DNA from: CAYHSR01 sp043821725
GTDB taxonomy: Bacteria; Patescibacteriota; Patescibacteriia; Magasanikbacterales; GWA2-37-8
DNA: 23,210 nucleotides
Direction: 5' to 3'
Assembly (NCBI GenBank): GCA_043821725.1
Contig: JBDRCM010000019.1
Location: forward strand, 1-23,210
The stretch's first letter is position 1; each line of letters opens with the position of its first letter. The notes under the pieces were generated by a model. It was not told the DNA's origin. It worked only from the letters and a program-made list of their open reading frames with translations, and did no database searches. The translations under genes and the position numbers were made by a program. Positions 1 through 7,627 of this stretch are shown piece after piece.

Positions 1-80
1 AATTTCTTGGCTTATCTTACAGATAGGCCTCAAAATTTTTTATCAAGCGAAGCGAGAGAAAAGAAAAATGATAATTTTTC
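1..80. repeat. Terminal direct repeat, left copy
   Basis: Bases 1-80 are identical to bases 23131-23210, the last 80 bases of the window. Such redundancy arises when a circular molecule is written linearly with overlap, or when both contig ends stop in copies of one dispersed repeat. The repeat includes most of a perfect hairpin (58-85) and belongs to a larger imperfect palindrome (see 116-176 and 23066-23127). Confidence 0.95.
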
Positions 81-85
81 TTTTC
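58..85. repeat. Perfect hairpin at the centre of the end palindrome
   Basis: Twelve-base arms GAAAAGAAAAAT (58-69) and ATTTTTCTTTTC (74-85) pair perfectly around a GATA loop. The hairpin lies near the middle of the inverted-repeat structure formed when the two window ends are joined at their shared 80 bases. It could be the core of a MITE-like palindromic element; no coding sequence is involved. Confidence 0.7.
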
Positions 86-115
86 CGAGCGAGCGAAGAT
101 AACTATGGAATTATC

Positions 116-176
116 AACGATTTTGTCTCATAATTTATCAATTTCGTTACGAAAGCGCATTTGGCGATAGACCCGT
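116..176 (+). repeat. Left arm of diverged inverted repeat at the window ends
   Basis: This stretch aligns with the reverse complement of 23066-23127. Shared blocks include AACGATTTTG, ATAATTTAT, ATTTGGCGA and AGACCC, with small indels. Together with the shared 80 bases, the ends form one palindromic element of roughly 250 bases if joined. The arms have diverged by substitutions, so this is not a simple assembly duplication. Confidence 0.65.
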
Positions 177-321
177 ATATATTTTTACACAATAACAATT
201 TATTGGCAAGATAGCGGGCGTGGTGATTTAAATTATTTATTTTTTGTTTTGATCAAATTGTAAGAAAAGCAGGAAATTTTGACACGCATTAATATACCTA
301 TATAAATGCCATATACGCCAT

Positions 322-365
322 AAACAAAAAACCTCTTGGTCTATTATCCTTGAGGTTTTTTGTTT
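322..365. terminator. Bidirectional Rho-independent terminator
   Basis: Fourteen-base arms (322-335 and 352-365) built of an A-run plus CCTC and GAGG plus a T-run pair around a 16-base loop. It can act on both strands and sits downstream of the minus-strand pair at 476-1196. The rest of 181-407 is AT-rich and shows no gene. Confidence 0.8.
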
Positions 366-475
366 TATACGCAAATTATGATTTGCGCGTTAATGATTCA
401 CCATTATTTATAATGATGAATTATCTTCTTGGATCCAACAAGAATTTGCGCGCGAATGTCGGCCACGCGCTTCCG

Positions 476-973
476 CTACCAGAGGTTTGGCAGGCGAAAA
501 GAGATTTTTGGCTGAAAAGCAATTGACCATAGAGGATCCTCGTCGCTCAACAGCACTCCCGGACCCGCAACAAAGGCCAAGGATATCTCTTTTGTGATTG
601 TTACGGAGGGGGCAACTGAAATAGCCAGAATGTGGGACCAACTTTTTTCTTCATACGCGGGATTGAGTTGGTATAGAATGGTTGCGCCAATTGACCAACT
701 TTTTGAAAGCTTTAGCCCGGGTCCGGTGACCAAGCGCAAAGAAGGTGAATAAGCACTCATTGGCACTGACGCGCCAATGGCTGAATACCATACCCATCTT
801 TTTGACATTGGCACAATCATTCCAAGATCCAGCTTCACACTCGGAGGCACGGCCTTTTCTGTTTTGTCAGTAAAAGCCATCCCAAGTCCAAGACCTGCGC
901 TTGCTTTGAAGGTAGGGTCGGCAAATGCCGGTTTTGACAATAGCAGAAACAAAATCGGGATGATCTTATTCAT
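476..973 (-). CDS. Secreted beta-rich protein, possibly outer-membrane barrel-like
   Basis: This 165-residue protein starts at the ATG at 973, preceded by a strong AGGAGG with 5-base spacing; a longer in-frame reading to 1087 lacks such a site. Residues 1-18 (MNKIIPILFLLLSKPAFA) form a classical signal peptide ending in AFA. The remainder alternates polar and hydrophobic residues with many Gly, Ser and aromatics (GLGLGMAF, WSIGATILYQLNP, SLAFVAGPGVLL), as in small outer-membrane beta-barrels, and ends in an aromatic (NLW). It overlaps the upstream gene by 8 bases, suggesting translational coupling. I do not recognise a specific family. A beta-barrel would be odd in an organism without an outer membrane, and the GC-richer sequence and strong ribosome-binding site set this pair apart from the rest of the window, so transfer from a diderm donor is possible. 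Confidence 0.65.
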   Translation of the reverse strand: MNKIIPILFLLLSKPAFADPTFKASAGLGLGMAFTDKTEKAVPPSVKLDLGMIVPMSKRWVWYSAIGASVPMSAYSPSLRLVTGPGLKLSKSWSIGATILYQLNPAYEEKSWSHILAISVAPSVTITKEISLAFVAGPGVLLSDEDPLWSIAFQPKISFRLPNLW

Positions 974-1196
974 CAAAGCCTCCTGTGTTTTCACTTGGTT
1001 GTCTTTCAAGTTTGATCTTGTAGTATAAAGCCAAAACTCCGAACGCCAAGCCCCAGCCAAACCAGAACCCGCAAGCAAATCTCCCAATTTTTGTCATGAA
1101 GGCAGTATTTCCAAAGCTACCATGCATTAGCCATCCAAACACAGAGTATATAGCTGAAGCCAAGACAAGGAGAAATATTCCAGTATTTTTGAACAT
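966..1196 (-). CDS. Small two-helix membrane protein
   Basis: A 76-residue protein. Two adjacent ATG codons are possible: the one at 1199 is only 2 bases from GGAGG (1202-1206), while the one at 1196 has a better 5-base spacing and is preferred. Two hydrophobic segments are visible, about residues 6-24 (GIFLLVLASAIYSVFGWLM) and 40-62 (FACGFWFGWGLAFGVLALYY), followed by a charged, probably cytoplasmic tail. Its stop overlaps the start of the secreted beta-rich protein by 8 bases, so the two are co-translated. Function is unknown. Confidence 0.6.
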   Translation of the reverse strand: MFKNTGIFLLVLASAIYSVFGWLMHGSFGNTAFMTKIGRFACGFWFGWGLAFGVLALYYKIKLERQPSENTGGFDE

Positions 1197-1336
1197 CATA
1201 TCCTCCGGTGTAGTGTAAAAGAGCAGTTTTCAAGCTTGATTTATAATAATATCATAAAATTATATACGCGTCAAGTATTTTTAGCTAAAATAAGGTAAAA
1301 AGTAGTCATTAAACAAATGATAATAATTCAGTGGCA

Positions 1337-1365
1337 TTGACTTTTTTGGCTAAGTATAGTATATT
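1337..1365 (+). promoter_or_regulatory. Sigma70-type promoter of the TrmB-like regulator
   Basis: TTGACT (1337-1342) and TATATT (1360-1365) are separated by 17 bases. Transcription would start near 1372, inside the palindrome at 1369-1391, leaving a leader of about 20 bases. Confidence 0.7.
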
Positions 1366-1368
1366 AAC

Positions 1369-1391
1369 TTTGTCATAAAAATTATGACAAA
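1369..1391. promoter_or_regulatory. Palindromic operator abutting the start codon
   Basis: Perfect 10-base arms TTTGTCATAA and TTATGACAAA flank an AAA centre. The site covers the predicted transcription start and touches the ATG at 1392, with no Shine-Dalgarno site between. Its position suggests repression of this gene, most simply by its own winged-helix product; that is inference. Confidence 0.65.
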
Positions 1392-3356
1392 ATGAAATTT
1401 ATGCTTAATAATCAACTTCAACAACTTGGTTTTGGTAAAAATGAAATTAAAATATATTTGGCTCTTTTTGAATTAGGCAAATGCCGTGCAGGAGAAATAA
1501 TTGACAACACAAAATTGCACCGCAATATTGTGTATCAGGATTTGGAAGATCTTGTTAAGCGGGATTTGGTGACAAAAACAGAGGTAAAGGGCGTTTTTGA
1601 ATATTCAGTTAATAACCCTGAATCATTGGTTGAGGAGTTTGAGATAAAAAAGCAGTTATCACGAAGAATTGCCGATCAGTTGGTAAACAGACAAAAACAG
1701 TCATCTCGTGAAGTTTCAGTTTATGAAGGAATGGACGGCTTAAAAAAAAGCAGGAACAAAATGTTGAAATATTCCTCAAAAGATGAACTGTTTGTTTTTG
1801 CCGTGGAATCAATTAGTAAAATGGAAAAATACTGGCGATCTTTCCATAAAAAAAGAGATGCCAAGGGAATTAAAATGAGGATGCTTTATGAGCGAAAGGC
1901 AAAAAAGCAAGATGTTGACTGGCGTGATCATTTGGAAAACAGCCAAGCCAAGTATTTGCCTTTCAGCCAAGGACTTCCGATTTGGTTTGCCGGAATTGGC
2001 GAGCATTTGGAGCTGGGAATACCGGGTGAAAATCCTTTGACTTTTAATATTAGGAGCAAGGAAGCGGTTGATGGATTTAAAACTTTTTTTGATTATTTTT
2101 GGAATCAAGAGGTTGTTGTTGAAAACGGATTTGATGCGCTTAGAAAAGTTTTTTATGAAATGATTGAGGAACTTGAAGCTGGTGAAGAATACTGCGTGCT
2201 CGGAACTTCTTTGCCCATAGACAAAAAATATGATGATTTTTTTGATGAATTTCATGTTCTTAGGATAAAAAAGGGCATTGTGCTTAGAATGCTGGCTTAC
2301 AAAGAATTTTATCAGCGCCAACTTGATCGCTTAAAGCGATGCGGAGACAAAGAGGGCGAAATCAGCTTTATTAAATTATTTACTTCTTCATCTGCAGTGC
2401 CAATGCAGATAACTTTGTATAAGAATAAAGCAAGAATTATCATTTTTGGCGAAATGCCTGTGGTGATGTATATCAACCAAAAAGAGATTTATCAAGGTTT
2501 TAAACAACAGTTTGAAGATTTATGGAGCCAAAAAGTTATTGTTGAGCGAGGATTGGAACCGCTTAAAAGAACAATTTACGAAATGTTGGATGAGCTGGCG
2601 CCAGGTGACGAATATTGCGTTCTTGGCGCTTCATCTGGGGATTATCATAGCGATGTGCAGAAATTATATGATAAGTTTCATGCTGACAGGGTTAAAAAAG
2701 GCGTTATTACAAAAATGTTAGTGTATAAAGAATCATTTGAACAAATCAAGAATAGATTTGAAAAATGCGGAGATAAGGATGGCGCGATTAGTATTCTTAA
2801 GCAGTATGCTTCAGCTCCATTGATCCCAATGCAGGTTAATATGTACAACAATAAAGTTTTTTTTGTTTTTTATGGCCAAAGTCCAACTGTCTGGAAATTT
2901 GACGGTCGTGAAATTCATGATGGATTGAAAACATATTTTAATGATTTATGGAATCAAGATACTCAAGTATTAAGAGGGCCAGAAATAGTAAAGCAGATTT
3001 GGATGGAATCATTGGAATGCGGAGAGCTGAGATTTATTGGAGCGCGGGGATATTTCATTGATCATTATCCGGATATGTTTGCGGAAATAGAAAAAAAGGC
3101 CGGTGCTGTAAAGGGACTAAAATGGAAGAATGTTGTTGATGGTGAAGCAAAAAATCATAAATTGAATAAACTGCCATGGATGGAAGCTAAGTATAATACT
3201 TTAGGCAGTAAGAATCCAAATGTAGTGTGGTTGTGGGGACAAAAGGTTGCAATAGTCAACTGGACGGAAAAAGAGCCAGTTATCTTTATTTCTTCAAATA
3301 AGCATCTTGTGCAGAGCTATAATGATTACTTTGGAGAGTTGTGGGGGGTTGATTAA
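1392..3356 (+). CDS. TrmB-family transcriptional regulator with four tandem sensor units
   Basis: A 654-residue protein. Residues 1-80 form a TrmB-type winged helix (LQQLGFGKNEIKIYLALFEL, then HRNIVYQDLEDLVKRDLV), followed by a short coiled coil to about 105. The rest is a repeated effector domain: units at about 107-240, 241-384, 385-525 and a diverged one at 526-654. Markers recur: FDYFWNQ, FEDLWSQ, FNDLWNQ, FGELWG at unit ends; EAGEEYCVLGTS and APGDEYCVLGAS at unit starts; IKKGIVLRML and VKKGVITKML in the middle. Typical TrmB-like regulators have one such unit (about 250-350 residues), as does the island gene at 11405-12190. The product probably binds DNA and senses a small molecule or protein in the cytoplasm; the ligand is unknown. 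A palindrome at its start suggests autoregulation. The downstream operon (3472-7401) is a plausible target. Confidence 0.85.
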   Translation: MKFMLNNQLQQLGFGKNEIKIYLALFELGKCRAGEIIDNTKLHRNIVYQDLEDLVKRDLVTKTEVKGVFEYSVNNPESLVEEFEIKKQLSRRIADQLVNRQKQSSREVSVYEGMDGLKKSRNKMLKYSSKDELFVFAVESISKMEKYWRSFHKKRDAKGIKMRMLYERKAKKQDVDWRDHLENSQAKYLPFSQGLPIWFAGIGEHLELGIPGENPLTFNIRSKEAVDGFKTFFDYFWNQEVVVENGFDALRKVFYEMIEELEAGEEYCVLGTSLPIDKKYDDFFDEFHVLRIKKGIVLRMLAYKEFYQRQLDRLKRCGDKEGEISFIKLFTSSSAVPMQITLYKNKARIIIFGEMPVVMYINQKEIYQGFKQQFEDLWSQKVIVERGLEPLKRTIYEMLDELAPGDEYCVLGASSGDYHSDVQKLYDKFHADRVKKGVITKMLVYKESFEQIKNRFEKCGDKDGAISILKQYASAPLIPMQVNMYNNKVFFVFYGQSPTVWKFDGREIHDGLKTYFNDLWNQDTQVLRGPEIVKQIWMESLECGELRFIGARGYFIDHYPDMFAEIEKKAGAVKGLKWKNVVDGEAKNHKLNKLPWMEAKYNTLGSKNPNVVWLWGQKVAIVNWTEKEPVIFISSNKHLVQSYNDYFGELWGVD

Positions 3357-3413
3357 TTTAAGAACGGGTTTTTTCATAACGATTATTGACAAGTGGTATT
3401 GGGTGCTCTTGCC

Positions 3414-3441
3414 TTGCTTTTTTTGTTATTGATGCTAATAT
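3414..3441 (+). promoter_or_regulatory. Candidate promoter for the 7TM/ATP-grasp operon
   Basis: TTGCTT (3414-3419) and TAATAT (3436-3441) are spaced by 16 bases, about 30 bases before the ATG at 3472. Moderate match only. A TTGACA at 3386-3391 lacks a properly spaced -10 element. Confidence 0.4.
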
Positions 3442-3471
3442 GGAAAAGTATCCACAATTAATTCTTTAATT

Positions 3472-5004
3472 ATGAAGAGACATTTTATACCCATTATTAT
3501 ATATTTATTTATCTGCGCTTCTCCGGCTTTTGCGCAGGGTTTAAGCGCTTCAACGAATATTGGTGAAAATCAGGATGTTATTGAACAGCAGATTGAATTA
3601 ACGCCAATTATTAAATCCGAAGAATTCGTTGAGGTTGGCAAGAAAATCATTTTTGACGCTTCTAAATCAATAATACTCGCAACAGGAACTCCGCAATACA
3701 GCTGGGATCTTGGGGATTATACTAAAGTTGTTGGCGAAGAAATTGTCCATCAATACGACAAAACAGGCAAATATTCAATAACTTTGGAAGTTGTGCAGAA
3801 TGGAGAGCACAAGCAAACCACACAACAGATATTTGTTTATGACCAGCAATCACTTCTAATAATAGCTGAAGAAAGTCAAAAGGATATAGAACTCATTCAG
3901 CTTCAGGCCGCTGAAAATGGAGTGGCTCTTAAAATGCTGTCAGCAGTAGCAGGAGAGGGCGGATACTTAAGCGAGGAAAAATTGATTAAAGAGATTACCA
4001 AGATGGCGGAATTTATTAAGAACAGCGATAATATTATTTTTTATACAAAATCATCAATCGGCCTGCAGTCGTTTACAAATTTTTGGCAAAATCTGTCTGT
4101 TAAAGATCAGGAATTAATAAGCAAGAAATTTTTTGTGTATATTACCGACAGCAGTTTGGATGTTGCTTCAAATCTTGCTTATCAATCTTTCAAGATAATG
4201 AAGCCCAACTATATCCTTCTTACCCGCAAAGAAGCCCTGTCTCCGTTGTTTGCCCTTAAAGACAGCAAAGAGGCCACTGATGTTTTGAAGAAAAGAGGCA
4301 TTGAATACAAAGTAGTTGATGACAGAGGAAAAAAATCTAATGCATGGGTTTTATCCGGTTTGATTTCTCATTTCATATCCAAAGGTGTTCCGGCAAGTAA
4401 TATTTATTTGATTCTTATGATTCCTTTTGTGGCGTGTCTGATGGTTTTATTCAGGCAGGTCATAGGGCTGTCCAGTTTTGGGATTTATACTCCGGTTATT
4501 ACTGTTGCCGCTTTCTATATTTTAGGCATTCGTCTTGGTATAATAACTTTTTTCTTTGCCGTGTGCGTGGGCTATCTTGTTAAATTCATACTGAATAAGT
4601 TTGAGCTCCTTTATTTGTCCAAAGTAGCGCTGAATCTCGGGTTGATCAGCTTGTCGTTCTTAATGGTTGTTTGGATTGTTCTTGTTTTGGATATTCCTGT
4701 TTCATTGGCAACTGCGATTTTTCCGATGCTTGTTATGACGAGTGTTGCTGAAAAATTTATGGCCGCTCAGTCAGAAGAAGGATTTAGGGGCGCTTTAATG
4801 GGAATAGCGCAAACTCTGATAAGCGTTCTTGCTTCATATTATTTAATAACTTGGATATTATTTAATAACATAATAATGTCTTGGCCTGAAATTGTATTTT
4901 TTCCACTGTTGCTCATATTATTTATTGGAAAGTACAGCGGTCTTAGATTGACTGAATATTTTCGCTTTAGGTCTCTTTTTTCAGAACATAATGAAGAAGA
5001 ATAA
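3472..5004 (+). CDS. Membrane protein: signal peptide, PKD-like domain, 7TM_transglut-type membrane domain
   Basis: A 510-residue protein. Residues 1-22 are a signal peptide (ASPAFAQG). Residues about 45-125 form a PKD-like domain (FDASKS, YSWDLGD, HQYDKTGKYSITLEV). An extracellular alpha/beta region spans 128-300, and about seven hydrophobic helices fill 310-500. The helical part resembles the 7TM domain that in other bacteria is fused to an inactive transglutaminase (FRQVIGLSSFGIYTPVI, then a Gly-rich GFRGALMGIAQT stretch). No transglutaminase domain is visible here; the PKD and alpha/beta region take its place. Only 9 bases separate it from the ATP-grasp gene at 5014, so they form one operon. 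The pairing of a 7TM_transglut protein with a RimK-like ligase is known from amidoligase gene neighbourhoods, supporting a joint envelope or peptide-modification role. No Shine-Dalgarno site precedes the start. Confidence 0.8.
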   Translation: MKRHFIPIIIYLFICASPAFAQGLSASTNIGENQDVIEQQIELTPIIKSEEFVEVGKKIIFDASKSIILATGTPQYSWDLGDYTKVVGEEIVHQYDKTGKYSITLEVVQNGEHKQTTQQIFVYDQQSLLIIAEESQKDIELIQLQAAENGVALKMLSAVAGEGGYLSEEKLIKEITKMAEFIKNSDNIIFYTKSSIGLQSFTNFWQNLSVKDQELISKKFFVYITDSSLDVASNLAYQSFKIMKPNYILLTRKEALSPLFALKDSKEATDVLKKRGIEYKVVDDRGKKSNAWVLSGLISHFISKGVPASNIYLILMIPFVACLMVLFRQVIGLSSFGIYTPVITVAAFYILGIRLGIITFFFAVCVGYLVKFILNKFELLYLSKVALNLGLISLSFLMVVWIVLVLDIPVSLATAIFPMLVMTSVAEKFMAAQSEEGFRGALMGIAQTLISVLASYYLITWILFNNIIMSWPEIVFFPLLLILFIGKYSGLRLTEYFRFRSLFSEHNEEE

Positions 5005-5013
5005 AAAATATTT

Positions 5014-7401
5014 ATGGGTTCGCGTATAAAACAAAGGTTATCTTTTCTTCAGAAAGCTTCCGGTATTCTGGGCATTAATGCACGCAATCTTTTATATATA
5101 AGCAGATTCAATTCAAAAGCAAACAAAAAATTTGCTGACGACAAAATATTTACGAAAAATTATTTAAGTTCGCGCGGTTTAGGAACGGCAAAAGTTATCA
5201 CAATAATACATAACTATAAGGAGCTTGTTAATTTTGATCCGCGTTCTTTGCCTGCCAGTTTTGTAATAAAGCCCAATCGTGGCTATGGCGGAGAGGGTAT
5301 ATTAGTTGTAAAAAATAAAACAACCGACGGCTATGTATCATTATCTGAAAAAAAATACAAGTGGAATGATATTAAGCGCCACATAACGGCGATTATAGAT
5401 GGCAAATATGCTATTTCAGGGCTTTCGGATCAAGCTCTTGTTGAAGAGCGTTTGATTAGCCATGAATATTTTCTACAGTACAGCGATGAAGGTTTGCCTG
5501 ACATCAGAGTTATTGTTTTTAATTATGTGCCAATAATTGCCATGCTTCGTCTTCCAACCGAAGAGTCCGAAGGAAAAGCAAATCTGCATCTTGGAGCGGT
5601 TGGGGTTGGAATTGATATTAGCACAGGCAAGGCAACTTACGCGGTTCATCACAATAAATTCGTCAGGAATCTTCCTAATGGTGAAAAAATCAATGAGATA
5701 CATATTCCAAATTGGGATGAAGTTTTGTTGATGGCGACACGCGCTCAGCATGCCAGCCAGATTGGTTTTTTAGCTGTTGATTTGGCTTTGTCTGATGCAG
5801 GTGTAAAAATTCTTGAGCTTAACGCACGCGCCGGCCTTGCGGTGCAGATAGCAAATCAAGTATTGCTTAAGTCGCGCCTTCAAAAAGTTGCTGATTTAAA
5901 AGTGCCGAATCCGGAAAAGGGTGTTGAAATAAGCAAAACGCTGTTCAGTTCCAATATACCCGCGCATAAGCAGGACGCAAAGCACGATCGTCCAATAATA
6001 GGTCTGTACGAACATGTTGATATTCTTAATACCAAGTATAAGAACATAGTTCTTAAAGTGGACCCTCATGGAAATGAAATCATTATTGACAATTCATTGC
6101 GCGATGTCGGATCAAATGAAGGGAAAATAAAAATCAGGATAAAGGGGAAGCGTTTGGTTTTTCCATTCAAATATGATGATTTTGAAGGCGAAAAACACAA
6201 AATAGTTATAGGGGGGAAATTTCTTAAGGAGTTTTTAATTGATCTTAACAATACAGAGGTTGAGAAAATTAAATTAATAAATAAAAAGTCTGAACATATT
6301 GAAGAAAAGATAATTTTAAATTTGGATAAAAAAATTTGCAGGATTGAATCAAAAATAAATGTGTCAGGTGCGTTTAGGCCTCTAAATCTTGATCGAGAAA
6401 TGAATGAGTTTTTACGATCTCGCATTAATTCCCCGCGCTTTTTTTATAGGCAAACAAGTGTTAATCTTTCTCAGATCAAGCGTGAATTAAAAGCACTTCC
6501 TAAAATAATCAATCATCCGTTAGCTCATCTCTTTCTAAATAAAATTAAAGAATTAATTCTTAAGATAGATTTAATTGAATCGATTGACAAGGAAGAGCTT
6601 CATCTTTTTTCAAGCAAGTTATACGGCAAAGCCGATAGAAAATTGTATGACAAAGCAGTGAGGTATATGCATGACAATCCAATAGTTGAAGATGAAAGCG
6701 AGATTTTAAATTGCCGAGCGATAGTAAAGGAGTTGGAAAAATATTTGGAACTTTTCAAAATGACAAAATGGAAGGTACGCATATCTAAAGATAGAGCCAC
6801 TGACGTAGCTGTTAGCAAAAGCGGAATAATTTTTGTGCGTGATGGGTGCTCATTTTCAATTAACCGGCTCAAGGCGGTAATATTTCATGAAATATGCACG
6901 CATATTTTTCGTTTGGAAAACGGCAAGTTGCAGAAGTATGGAATTTTTGAAAAGGGAACTTCGGGCTATCTTGCCACGGAAGAGGGTTTGGCTATTTTTA
7001 ATCAAAAGAAAATTAATGTAGCGCTTGGAGAAAAAGATATTTGGCCGGCAGTAAGATTGATAGGAATTTATCTTGCTGATGAAATGACGTTTGCAGAACT
7101 TTTTAATCATCTAAAAACTGACTACAATTTAACGGATCACACAGCGTGGGTTACATGCGTAAAGGCCAAGCGCGGTTTGGTAAACACTGACAAGAAAATT
7201 TCTTTCACAAGAGATAACGTATATTTCAGCGGTTATCTGCAGGTTAGGGAGTATTTAAAGAATGATTTTGGAAATCGCTTGCGCAGAATGTATATGGGAA
7301 AGGTCGGCTTAAATGATTTGTGTTTGTTGGAAAGAGCAATGGAAAGTAATGTGAAAAAACCGCGTCATTTGCCTAATTATAATATATTTTCTCAATTATA
7401 A
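5014..7401 (+). CDS. Fusion: RimK-like ATP-grasp ligase, possible retropepsin-like linker domain, DUF1704 metallopeptidase
   Basis: A 795-residue protein with no signal peptide. Residues about 38-285 are an ATP-grasp domain of the alpha-L-glutamate ligase-like type: nucleotide-binding FVIKPNRGYGGEGILVV (83-99), DIRVIVF (163-169), and metal-binding VKILELNARAGL (264-275). Residues about 327-420 (IGLYEHVDILNTKYKN, LKVD, IVIGGKFLKEFLIDL) weakly resemble the RimB-type retropepsin-like domain often encoded near such ligases; the catalytic DTG appears as DPH, so it may be inactive. Residues about 475-795 are DUF1704, related to the MATCAP/TMCP tyrosine carboxypeptidases: the zinc motif HEICTH (625-630) and the EEGLA motif (656-660) are intact. 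A ligase that adds residues and a peptidase that removes them would sit in one chain. It is co-transcribed with the 7TM protein upstream. The substrate is unknown. Confidence 0.85.
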   Translation: MGSRIKQRLSFLQKASGILGINARNLLYISRFNSKANKKFADDKIFTKNYLSSRGLGTAKVITIIHNYKELVNFDPRSLPASFVIKPNRGYGGEGILVVKNKTTDGYVSLSEKKYKWNDIKRHITAIIDGKYAISGLSDQALVEERLISHEYFLQYSDEGLPDIRVIVFNYVPIIAMLRLPTEESEGKANLHLGAVGVGIDISTGKATYAVHHNKFVRNLPNGEKINEIHIPNWDEVLLMATRAQHASQIGFLAVDLALSDAGVKILELNARAGLAVQIANQVLLKSRLQKVADLKVPNPEKGVEISKTLFSSNIPAHKQDAKHDRPIIGLYEHVDILNTKYKNIVLKVDPHGNEIIIDNSLRDVGSNEGKIKIRIKGKRLVFPFKYDDFEGEKHKIVIGGKFLKEFLIDLNNTEVEKIKLINKKSEHIEEKIILNLDKKICRIESKINVSGAFRPLNLDREMNEFLRSRINSPRFFYRQTSVNLSQIKRELKALPKIINHPLAHLFLNKIKELILKIDLIESIDKEELHLFSSKLYGKADRKLYDKAVRYMHDNPIVEDESEILNCRAIVKELEKYLELFKMTKWKVRISKDRATDVAVSKSGIIFVRDGCSFSINRLKAVIFHEICTHIFRLENGKLQKYGIFEKGTSGYLATEEGLAIFNQKKINVALGEKDIWPAVRLIGIYLADEMTFAELFNHLKTDYNLTDHTAWVTCVKAKRGLVNTDKKISFTRDNVYFSGYLQVREYLKNDFGNRLRRMYMGKVGLNDLCLLERAMESNVKKPRHLPNYNIFSQL

Positions 7402-7476
7402 TTTTCTGGCGACATTGTGCAAAATGATAAAAAAAATTTTATTAACGCAGCGCAACGAGGATTCTGCTGAGCGGGA

Positions 7477-7500
7477 TCTTGGCACAGGGAGGGGTTCATT
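7477..7500 (+). repeat. Partial copy of the dispersed GGGGTTCATT hairpin repeat
   Basis: These 24 bases match 20522-20545 exactly and share the end GAGGGGTTCATT with the reverse complement of 22872-22883. Here the 5' partner of the hairpin is degraded (GAGCGGGA in place of CCCTGTGC), so this is a truncated member of the family. It lies in the gap between the DUF1704 fusion and the PEP synthase gene. Confidence 0.75.
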
Positions 7501-7539
7501 TTTTTAACAGATTTGCATGACGTGCTTCAAATATGAATC

Positions 7540-7564
7540 GCGGTAGAATCCCCGCCTTTTTTTT
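7540..7564 (+). terminator. Probable Rho-independent terminator
   Basis: GCGG (7540-7543) pairs with CCGC (7552-7555) around an 8-base loop, followed by C and a run of nine T. The stem is short but the T-run is clear. It would end the operon starting at 3472. Confidence 0.5.
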
Positions 7565-7597
7565 GTGGAGAAATTTTAATGTATTCGTTAAGTATGA

Positions 7598-7603
7598 TAT
7601 AAT
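7598..7603 (+). promoter_or_regulatory. -10 element of the PEP synthase gene
   Basis: A perfect TATAAT, preceded by TG one base upstream (extended -10). The -35 region is weak. Transcription would start about 18 bases before the ATG at 7628, and no Shine-Dalgarno site is present. Confidence 0.5.
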
Positions 7604-7627
7604 TAAAGCAATATTAAAATTTTCATT

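Noticed and set aside
408..641. Minus-strand frame of 77 codons
   Set aside because: It overlaps the better supported secreted-protein gene in another frame, is rich in Cys, Arg and Ser without pattern, and has no ribosome-binding site.
1809..2321. Minus-strand frame of 170 codons
   Set aside because: It is a shadow of the TrmB-like regulator, with no initiation signals and no recognisable domain.
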